Source: Drosophila miranda (taxonomy: Eukaryota; Arthropoda; Insecta; Diptera; Drosophilidae). Taken from it: DNA of 64,000 nucleotides. Both the position numbers and the translations under genes were made by a program. The notes beneath the pieces were generated by a model that was given only the letters and a program-made list of their open reading frames with translations, was not told the DNA's origin and did no database searches. Where the stretch lies: the NCBI RefSeq assembly GCF_003369915.1, contig NW_022881603.1:26458264-26522263 (forward strand), written 5' to 3'. Below are positions 12,481 to 25,747 of the stretch, piece after piece (within the stretch, counting starts at the first letter, position 1; each line of letters begins with the position of its first letter).

Positions 12481-13478
12481 CCTCTTGTTCCGGCTACCTC
12501 TCCTAGCTTCGAGAAGGGACACTGCCGGCTTCCCGATTGATGGCCTCTGTCCTCTCGGCCTTTCCCGGCGCAGACGAAGCAGGTTGCCTTGTTTGGACAG
12601 TCTGCTATCTTGTGCCCATCGACGCCGCAGCGAATGCAGCACCCAGTTCGGTCCACCGCACTATGGCAGTTTGGCGCAATGTGCCCAATCTCCAAGCACT
12701 TGTAGCACCTAGGCTGCGAGTCCTTCTCCTTGATCTTACATACCGTCCATCCCACCTTGACCTTGCCCTTGCCGAGGACCACTTGAGCATCCTTGCTCGG
12801 CAGTCCAATTACGGCAGTCTGGGTGTCCCGGTATGATGGGCGTAGGCTTCTCACATTCACCGAGTCGGCTTTGATGGCAAATTGTTCCGCTAAGGCCTTG
12901 ACAAGGTCCTCCGCGGTTACTAGCGGGTCCAGGTCGCTGATCGCTAGCACCCTCGTCCTCGTGTCTTCGGAAAGGGCTCGTACCTCCGCTACTCCATCCA
13001 GTACCGATTCGAGGCTCTCCTTAATCCTTGTTGCGCTTTCTTTATCGCCTCTGTTCAGCTCGAGGAGCAGGTTACCATTTGCGGTACGGCGGACCTTGTT
13101 GACGCTCGTACTCAGGTCCTGAAGCTGACCGTCTTCTCTCCGGGTAACCAGGGCCAGCACCTCGCTGTAGGTTTTTCCTCTCGCCGCAACGGGGCTTTCT
13201 TCTGCGGCCTCCTGGTTGCGTTGGCGCCTTTTGGCTGCCTTGGTCGCGTGGCGGGAGGGGGGGGGACCCGGATCCACCAGTGGCTGGCTTAGCCTACGCC
13301 ACGGCTCCGTTTGCGTCGCGGCATCCTTCTTCCAGACTGTCGTTGTCTGCTGCTCTTTGTCCATGCTCATGCTCTTGGTGCTCTGTGAGCATTTTGAGCA
13401 CAGGACTGCGGCTTCGAGGCCTTCCTGCATGGCGCTTCTGCCCGCTGCTGATGCTTGGCTTGCTTCATTGACTTCCAC
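12471..13478 (-). CDS. R1-clade ORF1 (gag-like RNA-binding protein)
   Basis: Open frame of about 335 codons. There is no ATG at its upstream end: a stop lies just before it, and the first in-frame ATG is about 16 codons in (near 13433). The real start is therefore uncertain and the 5' tip may be missing. The N-terminal half is polar and low in recognisable domains. The middle contains RVLAISDLDPLVTAEDLVKA, typical of gag proteins in this clade. The C-terminus has three zinc knuckles (CYKC..., CIRC..., CFVC...). Its role would be to coat the element RNA and accompany it to the nucleus. Its stop codon overlaps the ATG of ORF2. Confidence 0.75.
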   Translation of the reverse strand: MEVNEASQASAAGRSAMQEGLEAAVLCSKCSQSTKSMSMDKEQQTTTVWKKDAATQTEPWRRLSQPLVDPGPPPSRHATKAAKRRQRNQEAAEESPVAARGKTYSEVLALVTRREDGQLQDLSTSVNKVRRTANGNLLLELNRGDKESATRIKESLESVLDGVAEVRALSEDTRTRVLAISDLDPLVTAEDLVKALAEQFAIKADSVNVRSLRPSYRDTQTAVIGLPSKDAQVVLGKGKVKVGWTVCKIKEKDSQPRCYKCLEIGHIAPNCHSAVDRTGCCIRCGVDGHKIADCPNKATCFVCAGKGREDRGHQSGSRQCPFSKLGEVAGTRGWK

Positions 13479-13495
13479 ACTTCCACTTCATTGTG

Positions 13496-13835
13496 TGTGT
13501 ATGGAAGTGTAACGTCATGGCAACTCCACCTCCAGAAAAAATGTAAAACAAGCCAATTGATATGTTGAATGATCTAATTGGACACCTTGCGCTTTAGTTG
13601 CTTGGCTTTTACCATATCGCCCCATTATCAATTGCAGGTGCTTTTTTTTGGCCCCATGAGTTCTTGTGTGTTTGCGTGTGCATATGTATTCATGTGATGG
13701 TTGCTTCACTGTGTCTGTGTGTGATTATGCTCGACCTCGACAAGTTTTCGCTTCGTTTTCGCCCCATCCACTGCGCGCGTGTGTGCCCTCGTATTGGTGT
13801 GTAATTGTCATCATTCCTTTTCATATTGTAATTTT
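13496..13835. other. Non-coding spacer
   Basis: About 340 bases between the R1 element and the first Helitron, with scattered TG-rich runs. Nothing coding is visible. It may be ordinary DNA upstream of Sik3. Confidence 0.4.
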
Positions 13836-14693
13836 TATACCCGATACTCAAAATGAGTATTGGGGTATATTAGATTTGTGGTAAAAGTGGATGTGTGTAA
13901 CGTCCAGAAGGAATCGTTTCCGACCCCATAAAGTATATATATTCTTGATCAGCATCAATAGCCGAGTCTATTGAGCCATGTCTGTCTGTCCGTTTGTCCG
14001 TCTCTATTAGCGCCTAGTGCTCAAAGACTATAAGAGCTAGAGCAACGATGTTTTGGATCCAGACTTCTGTGATATGTCACTGCTACAAAAATATTTCAAA
14101 ACTTTGCCCCGCACACTTCCGCCCCCACAAAGGACGAAAATCTGTGGCATCCACAATAGCCAGCATCAAGAAAACAATTTCATTTTTTCTCGCCCTATCT
14201 CTCTCTAACACACACGTAGCATAGCCGGCTTTGCTTAGAGTAAAACATTAGCGCCTAGATCTCATAGACTATAAAAGCTAGAGCAACCAAATTTGGTATC
14301 CACACTCCTTATATATCGGACCGGGACGAGTTTGTTTCAAAATTTCGCCACACCCTCTTCCGCCCCCGCAAAGGATGAAAATCTGGGGATATTCACAAAT
14401 CTCAGAGACTATAAAGGCTAGAGTAACCAAATTTGGTATCCGCACTCCTGTTATATCTCACTTTAAAACGTATATCTCAAAATTTCGCCCCACCCCCTTC
14501 CGCCCCCACAAAGGACGAAAATCAGTTGCATCCACAATATTGAGAATACGAGAAAACTAAAAACGCAGAATCATAGATAATGATCATATCTATCAGATTG
14601 CTGAATCTGAATCAGATCAGATCATTTTTATAGCCAAAAGGAACAAATCAATTTGCACTGGCTACGTGCCCCCGACGTCACGCTCAGACTGAT
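13836..14693 (+). mobile_element. DINE-1/ISY-like Helitron, 3' end missing
   Basis: Starts TATACCCGATACTCAAAATG, the sub-terminal repeat shared by all Helitrons in this window. It goes through a TCTG/TCCG microsatellite and GC-rich blocks containing CCGCCCCC, and stops after ...CGCTCAGACTGAT without the terminal hairpin. The next copy begins immediately: a head-to-tail join. Confidence 0.85.
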
Positions 14694-15786
14694 TATACCC
14701 GATACTCAAAATGAGTATTGGGTTTTATTAAATTTGTGGTAAAAGTGGATGTGTGTAACGTCCAGAAGGAATCGTTTCCGACCCCTTAAAGTATATATAT
14801 TCTTGATCAGCATCAATAGCCGAGTCGATTGAGCCATGTCTGTCTGTCCGTCCGTCTGTCCGTCCCCTTCAGCGCCTAGCGCTCAAAGACTATAAGAGCT
14901 AGAGAAACGATGTTTTGGATCCAGACTTCTGTGATATGTCACTGCTACAAAAATATTTCAAAACTTCGCACCGCCCACTTCCGCCCCCACAAAGGACGAA
15001 AATCTGTGGCATCCAAAATTTTAACGATACGAGAAAACCAAAAACGCAGAATCGTAGAGAATGACTGTATCTTTTAGACTACAGAATCTGAATTGGATCG
15101 TATTATTATTAGAGCCAGCATCAAGAAAACAATTTCATTTTTTCTCGCCCTGTCTCTCTCTAACACACACGTAGTATAGCCGGCTTTGCTTAGAGTAAAA
15201 CATTAGCGCCTAGATCTCAGAGACTATAAAAGGGAGGGGAACCAAAGTTGGTATCCATACTCCTAATATATCGGACCGAGACGAGTTTGTTTCAAAATTT
15301 CGCCACACCCCCTTCCGCCCCCGCAAAGGGCGAAAATCTGGGGCATCCACAAATCTCATAGACTATTAAGGCTAGAGTAACCAAATTTGGTATCCGCACT
15401 TCTGTTAGATCTCACTATAAAACGTATATCTCAGAATTTCGCCCCACCCCCTTCCGCCCCCTCAAAGAACGAAAATCTGTTGCATCCACAATATTGAGAA
15501 TACGAGAAAACTAAAAACGCAGAATCATAGATAATGACCATATCTATCAGACTGCTGAACCTGGATCAGATCGGATCATTTTTGTAGCCAAAAGGAACAA
15601 ATCAATTTGCACTGGCTACGCAGCCCCCGACGTCACGCTCAGACTGATTTTCTGTCTCTCTCGCACGCACTCTTTGTCGTGTCGTTTAATATTAGCGGCG
15701 TCTGCCGGAGGAGAGTTATACTGACTTAGTATCGGGTATAACCGTAGAGTTGCGGTGTCCGCAGCAACTCACAACGTTCCCCCTCG
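14694..15786 (+). mobile_element. DINE-1/ISY-like Helitron, complete ends
   Basis: Non-autonomous, about 1.09 kb. The 5' end is TATACCCGATACTC; near the 3' end are its inverted partner AGTATCGGGTATA and a terminal hairpin built on GAGTTGC...GCAACTC, then ACAACGTTCCCCCTCG. There is no transposase or helicase gene. It abuts the cut end of a gypsy element at 15787. Confidence 0.88.
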
Positions 15787-16620
15787 TTTTTTACTAGGAC
15801 CAACGGGGAAGCATAAGGAGACTCACTATGACGGATTACTTTCTTTTCTAACAGATCATCTACTATTTCAGCTACTTTCTCTCTCTCATGGTAGGATAAA
15901 CGACGCGGAGTACAATGAAATGGTGTTGTTTCTGTTACACGAATCTGCATCTGATACTTTGGTGGTGCTTTAAAGTCAAATTCTTTGTGTAAATAGTATG
16001 TCTTAATAACTTCCCTACACTTTTCTGCAAGAGTGAGGCCAAATTCGAAACATACGTTAATATGTTCCTCTTCATCAATCTCTACCGACGCACAAAAGTT
16101 ACTGAATTCGTCGCCTTGATTCATATTCTCGATGGCCATTTTGTCATTCCTTGAGTTTTCTTGTGTCTGATTTTTAAATGGATTAGAACGTTTGATTAGC
16201 TCGCTTCTTTCTGATTGATTACCATCTAACTTATCATATAGTCTTATGTTAATATTATTTTTACGTTCGGTGAATAAAGACGCGCAGGTTAAACTAATAG
16301 CTTTTTGCTTTAACGAACTTAATGATGTGTGTTGCTTCGCATTGATATTTTTCTTATGAACTAATTTTACTTCAATAACTTTAAGGGCATCGCGTCCCAA
16401 CAATACCGGCAAAGGCAGCATGTTATCATCTACGATGTTTAATAAAACGATATATTTCTTTGTGCAAAATTCAATATGGCACTTAAATTTTCCCAATATG
16501 GGAATTGGTTGTCCTCCTAGTCGATAGTATTTCCTAACTTCATTATAGGCTTCAAATATAGCCGACTTCGGTATCAAAGACTTATGAATAAAACTTACAG
16601 GGCTACCTGTATCAAATAGA
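15787..16620 (-). pseudogene. Ty3/gypsy pol fragment (protease to start of reverse transcriptase), copy 1
   Basis: Minus strand. The protease active site SLFDTGSPVSFIHKS is at about 16570-16620, followed by a protease/linker region (LPVLLGRDALKV) and the start of reverse transcriptase (FDFKAPPKYQMQIRVTETTP; YHEREKVAEIVDDLLEKKVI; PYASPLVLVKN). The frame is then cut by the Helitron 3' end at 15786, so most of reverse transcriptase, RNase H and integrase are absent. A TGA lies upstream of the protease at about 16660. The corresponding part of copy 2 is 27190-28020. Confidence 0.8.
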
Positions 16621-16735
16621 CTAAAAATACTGACGCCTCTTTGTTCACCAAACGGAAGTCATAAAGTGATTAACTGAACAGCCGCTAAATCGTCGTTGTT
16701 TTTTTCTCCTGGTCGCTCCTCATCTTGAACTGCAG

Positions 16736-17874
16736 CTACCCTAGTGGCCATCTTTCGTGGCACTGCGAATATAGGTGGCTGGTACTCCAACAGTTAAAAC
16801 ATGCCCCATCCGGGCTCTTTTGCTGACTGCATTCCTTCATAACGTGCCCAAATTGCCGACAGTTGTAGCAACGCATTGCGCCACCACCTTGCTGCTGCCC
16901 AACTGCCATACTCACATTTAGTTTTCCCTTTGTCATACCTTCGCTACGAATTGCTACGACGCCAGGAGCTCTTCTGACCTTTTCATAGGTGACCATCTTG
17001 TCACGCAACTCGTTGAGTGTGCTGCAATATAGCATGGATGCTGCCATGCCCGTCTTGTCCTGCAGTCCCTCTACGATGAATTTGACCACATCGCTCGTGG
17101 CCATGTCTGCTTGCGACGCTATGCTGCACATTGCGACGAAATATTGCAATGCGCTTTCATTATTTGCAATTTTCCGTGCCTCCAGTCGCTTTCCAATGTC
17201 CCACGCTGTCACTTTCTGCTCAAAGACGTTGAGCAATTCTGCTCGCATCAATTGCCAAGTCAAAGGCGCCACATGGTCAATGTACGCCTTCGCCGATCCG
17301 CCTAGCAGCCGCTTCGCTAATATCCAGCATTTGGACTCGGACACGCCATGGAAATTCATAATGTCCTCAAAGTTACTTATCCAACTGGTTACAGCCTGGT
17401 CGTCATCTCCAGAAAATGGACGGATCAACGCCTCAATGTGTGTCAAGTCGATGCAATCTCTCGGCGTTTCCAACTCCATAGCCTCTTTCTCCGTTTTCAA
17501 TATGCTTAATTTGAGATCAGCTACGCGCTTGCGAGAAACGTACAATTGTACGTTCAATTTCGGTCAATTTCGAACAAGCGTTGTCTTGTCTGCACATTTT
17601 CACCATATTCTTCTGGCGCCGCTTTTACTGCGTGTTGTGCACTACGGTTGTCTCTATCTATCTCGCGCTCAACCGGGACTGCAAAAATGTCTGCCTGCAT
17701 AGTCTCGTCTGCGCTTGGCGCCGTATTTCCTAGCTCATGCGTGTCTTCCATGATTTTTTTCACTGCTGTACGTAATTGGTGTATGTTGGCATCTTGATCA
17801 AAATATACGTTTTGCCTACGCAATATGTCGCTAAGTTCACTTTTGGTTTTCGCTCTTATGTCTGCATAGTTCAT
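16736..17874 (-). pseudogene. Ty3/gypsy gag, copy 1
   Basis: Two overlapping frames. The first (17554-17874) starts MNYADIRAKTKSELSDILRR and ends at FEIDRN. The second (16736-17557) has a capsid-like segment (RPFSGDDDQAVTSWISNFED) and two zinc knuckles, CYNCRQFGHVMKEC and CFNCWSTSHLYSQC. The split comes from a shift at about 17555, present in both copies, so it predates the duplication or is programmed. A four-base loss just after the second knuckle (near 16760) changes the C-terminus relative to copy 2. Copy 1 keeps about 25 bases near 16935-16960 that copy 2 has lost. Confidence 0.75.
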
Positions 17875-17886
17875 CGCAGAGTTTTT

Positions 17887-18984
17887 TATACCCGATACTC
17901 AAAATGAGTATTGGGGTATATTAGATTTGTGGTAAAAGTGGATGTGTGTAATCGTCTCCGACCCCATAAAGTATATATATTCTTGATCAGCATCAATAGC
18001 CGAGTCGATTGGGCCCTGTCTGTCTGTCTGTCTGTCCGTCTGTCCGTCTGTCCGTCCGTCCGTCTGTCCGTCCCCTTCAGCGCCTAGTGCTCAAAGACTA
18101 TAAGAGCTAGAGCAACGATGTTTTGGATCCAGCCTTCTGTGATATGTCACTGCTACAAAAATATTTCAAAACTTCGCCCCGCCCACTTCCGCCCCCACAA
18201 AGAACGAAAATCTGTGGCATTCACAATTTTAACGATACGAGAAAACCAAAAACGTAGAATTGTAGAGAAGGACTATATCTTTAAGACTGCGGAATCTGAA
18301 TTGGATCGTATTATTATTATAGCCAGCATCAAGAAAACAATTTCATTTTTTCTCGCCCTGTCTCTCTCTAACACACACGTAGCAGAGGCGGCTTTGCTTA
18401 GAGTAAAACATTAGCGCCTAGATCTCAGAGACTATAAAAGCTAGAGCAACCAAATTTGGTATCCACACTCCTAATATATCGGACCGAGACGAGTTTGTTT
18501 CAAAATTTCGCCACACCCCCTTCCGCCCCCGCAAAGGACGAAACTCTGGGGATATTCACAAATCTCAAAGACTATTAACCAAATTTGGTACACACACTCC
18601 TTTAAGATGTCACTATAAAACGTATATCTCAAAATTTCGCCCCACCCCCTTCCGCCCCCACAAAAGACGAAAATCTGTTGCATCCACAATATTGCAGATT
18701 CGAGAAAACTAAAAACGCAGAATCATAGATAATGACCATATCTATCAGATTGCTGAATCTGGATCAGATCAGATCATTTTTATAGCCAATAGGAACAAAT
18801 CAATTTGCAGTGGCTACGCAGCGCCCGACGTCACGCTCAGACTGATTTTCTGTCTCTCTCGCACGCACTCTTTGTCGTGTCGTTTAATATTAGCGGCGTC
18901 TGCCGGAGGAGAGCCATACTGACTTAGTATCGGGTATAACCGTAGAGTTGCGGTGTCCGCAGCAACTCACAACGTTCCCCCTCG
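17887..18984 (+). mobile_element. DINE-1/ISY-like Helitron inside the gypsy leader, copy 1
   Basis: Both ends complete (TATACCC... to ...CCCCTCG). It sits between the gypsy gag start and the gypsy 5' LTR, in a T-rich stretch (flanks GAGTTTTT and TTTTTGTGC). It lacks the CGTCCAGAAGGA segment found in most other copies. The same Helitron at the same site is repeated at 29268-30365. Confidence 0.88.
18014..18075 (+). repeat. TCTG/TCCG microsatellite within Helitron
   Basis: Run of TGTC, TGTCCG and CCGT units inside the Helitron. The duplicate at 29395-29456 is the same length. Confidence 0.8.
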
Positions 18985-19017
18985 TTTTTTTTTTTTGTGC
19001 AAACCCCACACCTGATA

Positions 19018-19194
19018 TGTAAACTTTTAATAGCACGGTTTTATTATATGTTCTTCTTTCTTGATCGTCGTATTCGAATCGCTGTCGAGGACAAGTATCG
19101 ATATTTCGAGTACATTGGTATTTCTTCTAATACTTTCCAAGCGGCAATCTTAAACTAATATTCAAATCTTATAAACTAATATTCATATCTTACA
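19018..19194 (-). repeat. Ty3/gypsy 5' LTR, copy 1
   Basis: TG...CA-bounded LTR (TGTAAAC...CTTACA read on the plus strand), 177 bases. It lacks about 23 bases found in the 199-200-base LTRs at 23821 and 24060, and with them one arm of a palindrome. Ahead of it is the leader GCAAACCCCACACCTGATA. A cluster of base changes near 19130-19152 sets it apart from the other LTRs. Confidence 0.75.
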
Positions 19195-22007
<2,813 letters not shown>

Positions 22008-22704
22008 TATACCCGATACTCAAAATGAGTATTGGGGTATATTAGATTTGTGGTAAAAGTGGATGTGTGTAACGTCCAGAAGGAATCGTTTCCGACCCCA
22101 TAAAGTATATATATTCTTGATCAGCATCAATAGCCGAGTCGATTGAGCCATGTCTGTCTGTCCGTCCCTACAGCATCAAGAAAACAATTTCATTTTTTCT
22201 CGCCCTGTCTCTCTCTAACACACACGTAGCATAGCCGGCTTTGCTTAGAGTAAAACATTAGCGCCTAGATCTCATAGACTATAAAAGCTAGAGCAACCAA
22301 ATTTGGTATCCACACTCCGTATATATCGGACCGGGACGAGTTTGTTTCAAAATTTCGCCACACCCCCTTCCGCCCCCGCAAAGGATGAAAATCTGGGGAT
22401 ATTCCCAAATCTCAGAGACTATTAAGGCTAGAGTAACCAAATTTGGTATCCGCACTCCTGTTATATCTCACTTTAAAACGTATATCTCAAAATTTCGCCC
22501 CACCCCCTTCCGCCCCCACAAAGGACGAAAATCAGTTGCATCCACAATATTGAGGATACTAGAAAACTAAAAACGCAGAATCATAGATAATGATCATATC
22601 TATCAGATTGCTGAATCTGGATCAGATCAGATCATTTTTATGACCAAAAGGAACAAATCAATTTGCACTGGCTACGCAGCCCCCGACGTCACGCTCAGAC
22701 TGAT
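22008..22704 (+). mobile_element. DINE-1/ISY-like Helitron, internally shortened and 3'-less
   Basis: Begins TATACCC and jumps early, after GTCTGTCCGTCCCTACAG, into the middle of the element. It ends at ...CAGACTGAT and is joined head-to-tail to the next copy. The same shortened structure is at 33389-34085. Confidence 0.83.
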
Positions 22705-23785
22705 TATACCCGATACTCAAAATGAGTATTGGGGTATATTAGATTTGTGAAAAAAGTGGATGTGTGTAACGTCCAGAAGGAATCGTTTCCGACCCCATAA
22801 AGTATATATATTCTTGATCAGCATCAATAGCCGAGTCGATTGAGCCATGTCCGTCTGTCCGTCCCCTTCAGCGCCTAGCGCTCAAAGACTATAAGAGCTA
22901 GAGCAACGATGTTTTGGATCCAGACTTCTGTGATATGTCACTGCTACAAAAATATTTCAAAACTTCGCCCCGCCCACTTCCGCCCCCACAAAAGGCGAAA
23001 ATCTGTGGCATCCACAATATCGACGATACGAGAAAACTAAGAACGCAGAATCGTAGAAGATGACTATATGTTCTAGAATGTAAAATCTGAACCAGATCGA
23101 ATAATGATTATAGCCAGAATCAAGAAAACAATTTCATTCTTTCTCGCTCTGTCTCTCTCTAACACACAGGTTTCATGGTCGGTTTTGTCAATTGCAAAAT
23201 ATGAGTTCAAGGATCTCAGAACCTATAGGAGCCAGAGCAACCAAATTTGGTATCCACACTCCTGTGATATCGGACCTTGACCGTTTCATGTCCAAATTTC
23301 GCCACACCCCCTTCCGCCCCCGCAAAGGACGAAAATCTGGGGCATCCACAAATCTCAGAGACTATTAAGGCTAGAGTAACCAAATTTGGTATCCGCACTT
23401 CTGTTAGATCTCACTATAAAACCTTTATCTCAGAATTTCGCCCCACCCCCTTCCGCCCCCACAAAAGACGAAAATCTGTTGCATCCACAATATTGCACAT
23501 TCGAGAAAACTAAAAACGCAGAATCATAGATAATGACCATATCTATCAGATTGCTGAATCTGGATCAGATCGGATCATTTTTGTAGCCAAAAGCAAGACA
23601 TCAATTTTCAGTGGCTACGCAGCGCCCGACGTCACGCTCAGACTGATTTTCTGTCTCTCTCGCACGCACTCTTTGTCGTGTCGTTTAATATTAGCGGCGT
23701 CTGCCGGAGGAGAGTTATACTGACTTAGTATCGGGTATAACCGTAGAGTTGCGGTGTCCGCAGCAACTCACAACGTTCCCCCTCG
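22705..23785 (+). mobile_element. DINE-1/ISY-like Helitron, complete ends
   Basis: Has both ends and the terminal hairpin. From about 22990 its sequence departs from the matching Helitron at 34086, so this point is the right limit of duplication similarity. Its 3' end abuts a T-run and gypsy leader sequence. Confidence 0.85.
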
Positions 23786-23820
23786 TTTTTTTTTTTTTTG
23801 GGCAAACCCCACACCTGATA

Positions 23821-24019
23821 TGTAAACTTTTAATAGCACGGTTTTATTATATGTTCTTCTTTCTTGATCGGCGTATTCGAATGAATGTGTGTTGGCATAT
23901 CGATACTTGTCGAGGACAAGTATCGATATATCGAGTACATTGGTATTTCTTATAATACTATCGATGAGTAAATCTTAAACTAATATTCAAATCTTATAAA
24001 CTAATATTCATATATTACA
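23821..24019 (-). repeat. Orphan Ty3/gypsy LTR
   Basis: TG...CA-bounded, 199 bases, preceded by the gypsy leader GCAAACCCCACACCTGATA, so it is a 5' LTR whose internal part has been replaced by the Helitron ending at 23785. Only 40 bases (24020-24059) separate it from the 3' LTR of the next element. It contains the palindrome with two TATCGATA sites at 23897-23929. Confidence 0.75.
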
Positions 24020-24059
24020 GTGCAATAAAATTCAATTATAAAAAAAAAAAACATTAAAG

Positions 24060-24259
24060 TGTAAACTTTTAATAGCACGGTTTTATTATATGTTCTTCTT
24101 TCTTGATCGTCGTATTCGAATCGAATGTGTGTTGGCATATCGATACTTGTCGAGGACAAGTATCGATATATCGAGGACATTGGTATTTCTTATAATACTA
24201 TCGATGAGTAAATCTTAAACTAATATTCAAATCTTATAAACTAATATTCATATCTTACA
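24060..24259 (-). repeat. Ty3/gypsy 3' LTR
   Basis: 200 bases from TGTAAAC to CTTACA. It contains a perfect inverted repeat at 24137-24169 (15-base arms, GAG loop) holding two copies of TATCGATA, the DREF-binding core. Confidence 0.75.
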
Positions 24260-24365
24260 TTCGGGCAACCTGACTACAGATCGCCCACGATCTACACACT
24301 AAGGCATACAGTTGGTTAAACATTTCTTATTCAGTATTGTCTTACTTAACATACTATTTCATCGA

Positions 24366-25646
24366 TTAACAACATGAGACCATGGTTTTATCCTTACACT
24401 CTACCCAGGGTTTAAGCCTTGCTGGTTCTAGTATACTTCGGAATGGCATTTGCGTCAACTGACAGTCCTCAATGTCGACAACCTCATAACGATCATTATC
24501 CAATACTCTATTGATCCTGTACGGTCCTCGATACTTTGGTGCGAACTTCTTATTGATCCCCGGTGTTGTGTCCACATGCCGGACTGCTACATAGTCACCA
24601 GGTTCATACTTTAATGGCGCTCTATGTTTATGGGCATACATCTTCTCATTTCTTTTCTGCGACAACCGTATGTTCTCACTTGCTATTTCTCTTATAGTTT
24701 CCAACTCTCTAAGTTCTGACGCTAACTTCTCCTCTAGGTATTCGGTTAATTCATCTACAACGGGTCCTTTCTGGGGTATTCCAAATAACAAAGTGCTAGG
24801 TGTCTTTTTCGTACTGCTGTTAACGGAGTTATTAATGGCGTGCTCTACCTTGCTCATCAACCTATACCAATCGGCTTGCTCAAGGGGCTCTGACAGTTTT
24901 CCTAACATAGGAGTAAGAACACGATTCACCCGCTCCACTTGGCCATTCGCCTGCGGTGCACCTGTAGCTACCTTAATGTGCTCTATCCCTCTCCCCTGCA
25001 GAAAACTAGGGAACTCTAACGAGGTGAAACAGGTCCCCCGATCTGATATTATCCTAGTAGGGCGCCTCTAGAAATCAAAATATTTACTTAAGGCATCCTT
25101 CGCTTCCCGCGTGCTGTTACTATTAACCGGGAACAATTTGACAAACTTAGTGAATGCATCTATTACCACAAGGAGGTGTTTTCGCTTAGATCTAATACTC
25201 GGCAACGGACCCAAATGATCAACATGTAGGGTATGAAAAGGAACACACGACTTTGGGATACTATGGAGCGTCCTGTTATGGATTGTTTTAGGCATCGGGT
25301 GTAGTATACACGGTAGACAGTTTCTGATTAACCTTGCCACTTTACTTCTCATTGACGGAAACCAGTAGGTCCTCAAAATGTCACTCACGCACTTCTCTGC
25401 GGCCAGATGTCCTAGTTTTTCGTGTGACCGCCTTATCAACTGCTCTTCCATACACATTGGTACATAGAAACATAGTTTGTTTTCACAACTCCTCTTGTAA
25501 ACAATACCATTTATCATTTCAAAATCTACTTCAATTCCATCCTCTAGCATTTTTCGAATCCTAACTACTTCCTTGTCTCGCATCTGTTCTGTTTGCAATA
25601 TCAAATCAACATCTTCTGGCGTTGCACCTACTACCCCAACTATCAA
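24366..25646 (-). pseudogene. Ty3/gypsy integrase, interrupted
   Basis: Two frames in phase with each other, separated by one stop at 25068-25070. The upstream part has the HHCC zinc-binding region (HEKLGHLAAEKC; RNCLPC) and the first catalytic Asp in LHVDHLGPLPS. After the stop come ISDRG with the second Asp and NGQVERVNR with the catalytic Glu, then a C-terminal chromo-like/GPY region (YEPGDYVAVRHVD; KYRGPYRI). All three catalytic acids are visible, so the in-frame stop is the main lesion. Confidence 0.85.
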
Positions 25647-25747
25647 TGATTTTAGTAATCTTTCCTCCTGAAACTCTAACTTGTCCCTCTCTACTGTATC
25701 CTCAACACATTTTTTCTCTTTATCTGAATTCCTACTACTAATGTACT

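Larger units (their letters stand above)
9411..13495 (-). mobile_element. R1-clade non-LTR retrotransposon, copy 2 (near full length)
   Basis: On the minus strand this runs from about 13495, next to a short TG/CA repeat, to a poly(A) tail at about 9417-9441 (a T-run on the plus strand). It contains ORF1 (12471-13478), a broken ORF2 (9593-12480) and a short AT-rich 3' UTR. No RNase H domain is visible. It agrees base for base with copy 1 except for a few substitutions, including all ORF2 lesions. The CA-repeat next to the 5' end recalls Waldo elements, which target ACAY repeats, but I cannot confirm a target-site duplication. Confidence 0.85.

Noticed and set aside
14000..15700. Regularly spaced repeats suggestive of a CRISPR-like or satellite array
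   Set aside because: The repeated blocks (TTCCGCCCCC, CCAAATTTGGTATCC) are internal repeats of DINE-1 Helitrons, and the host is a fly.
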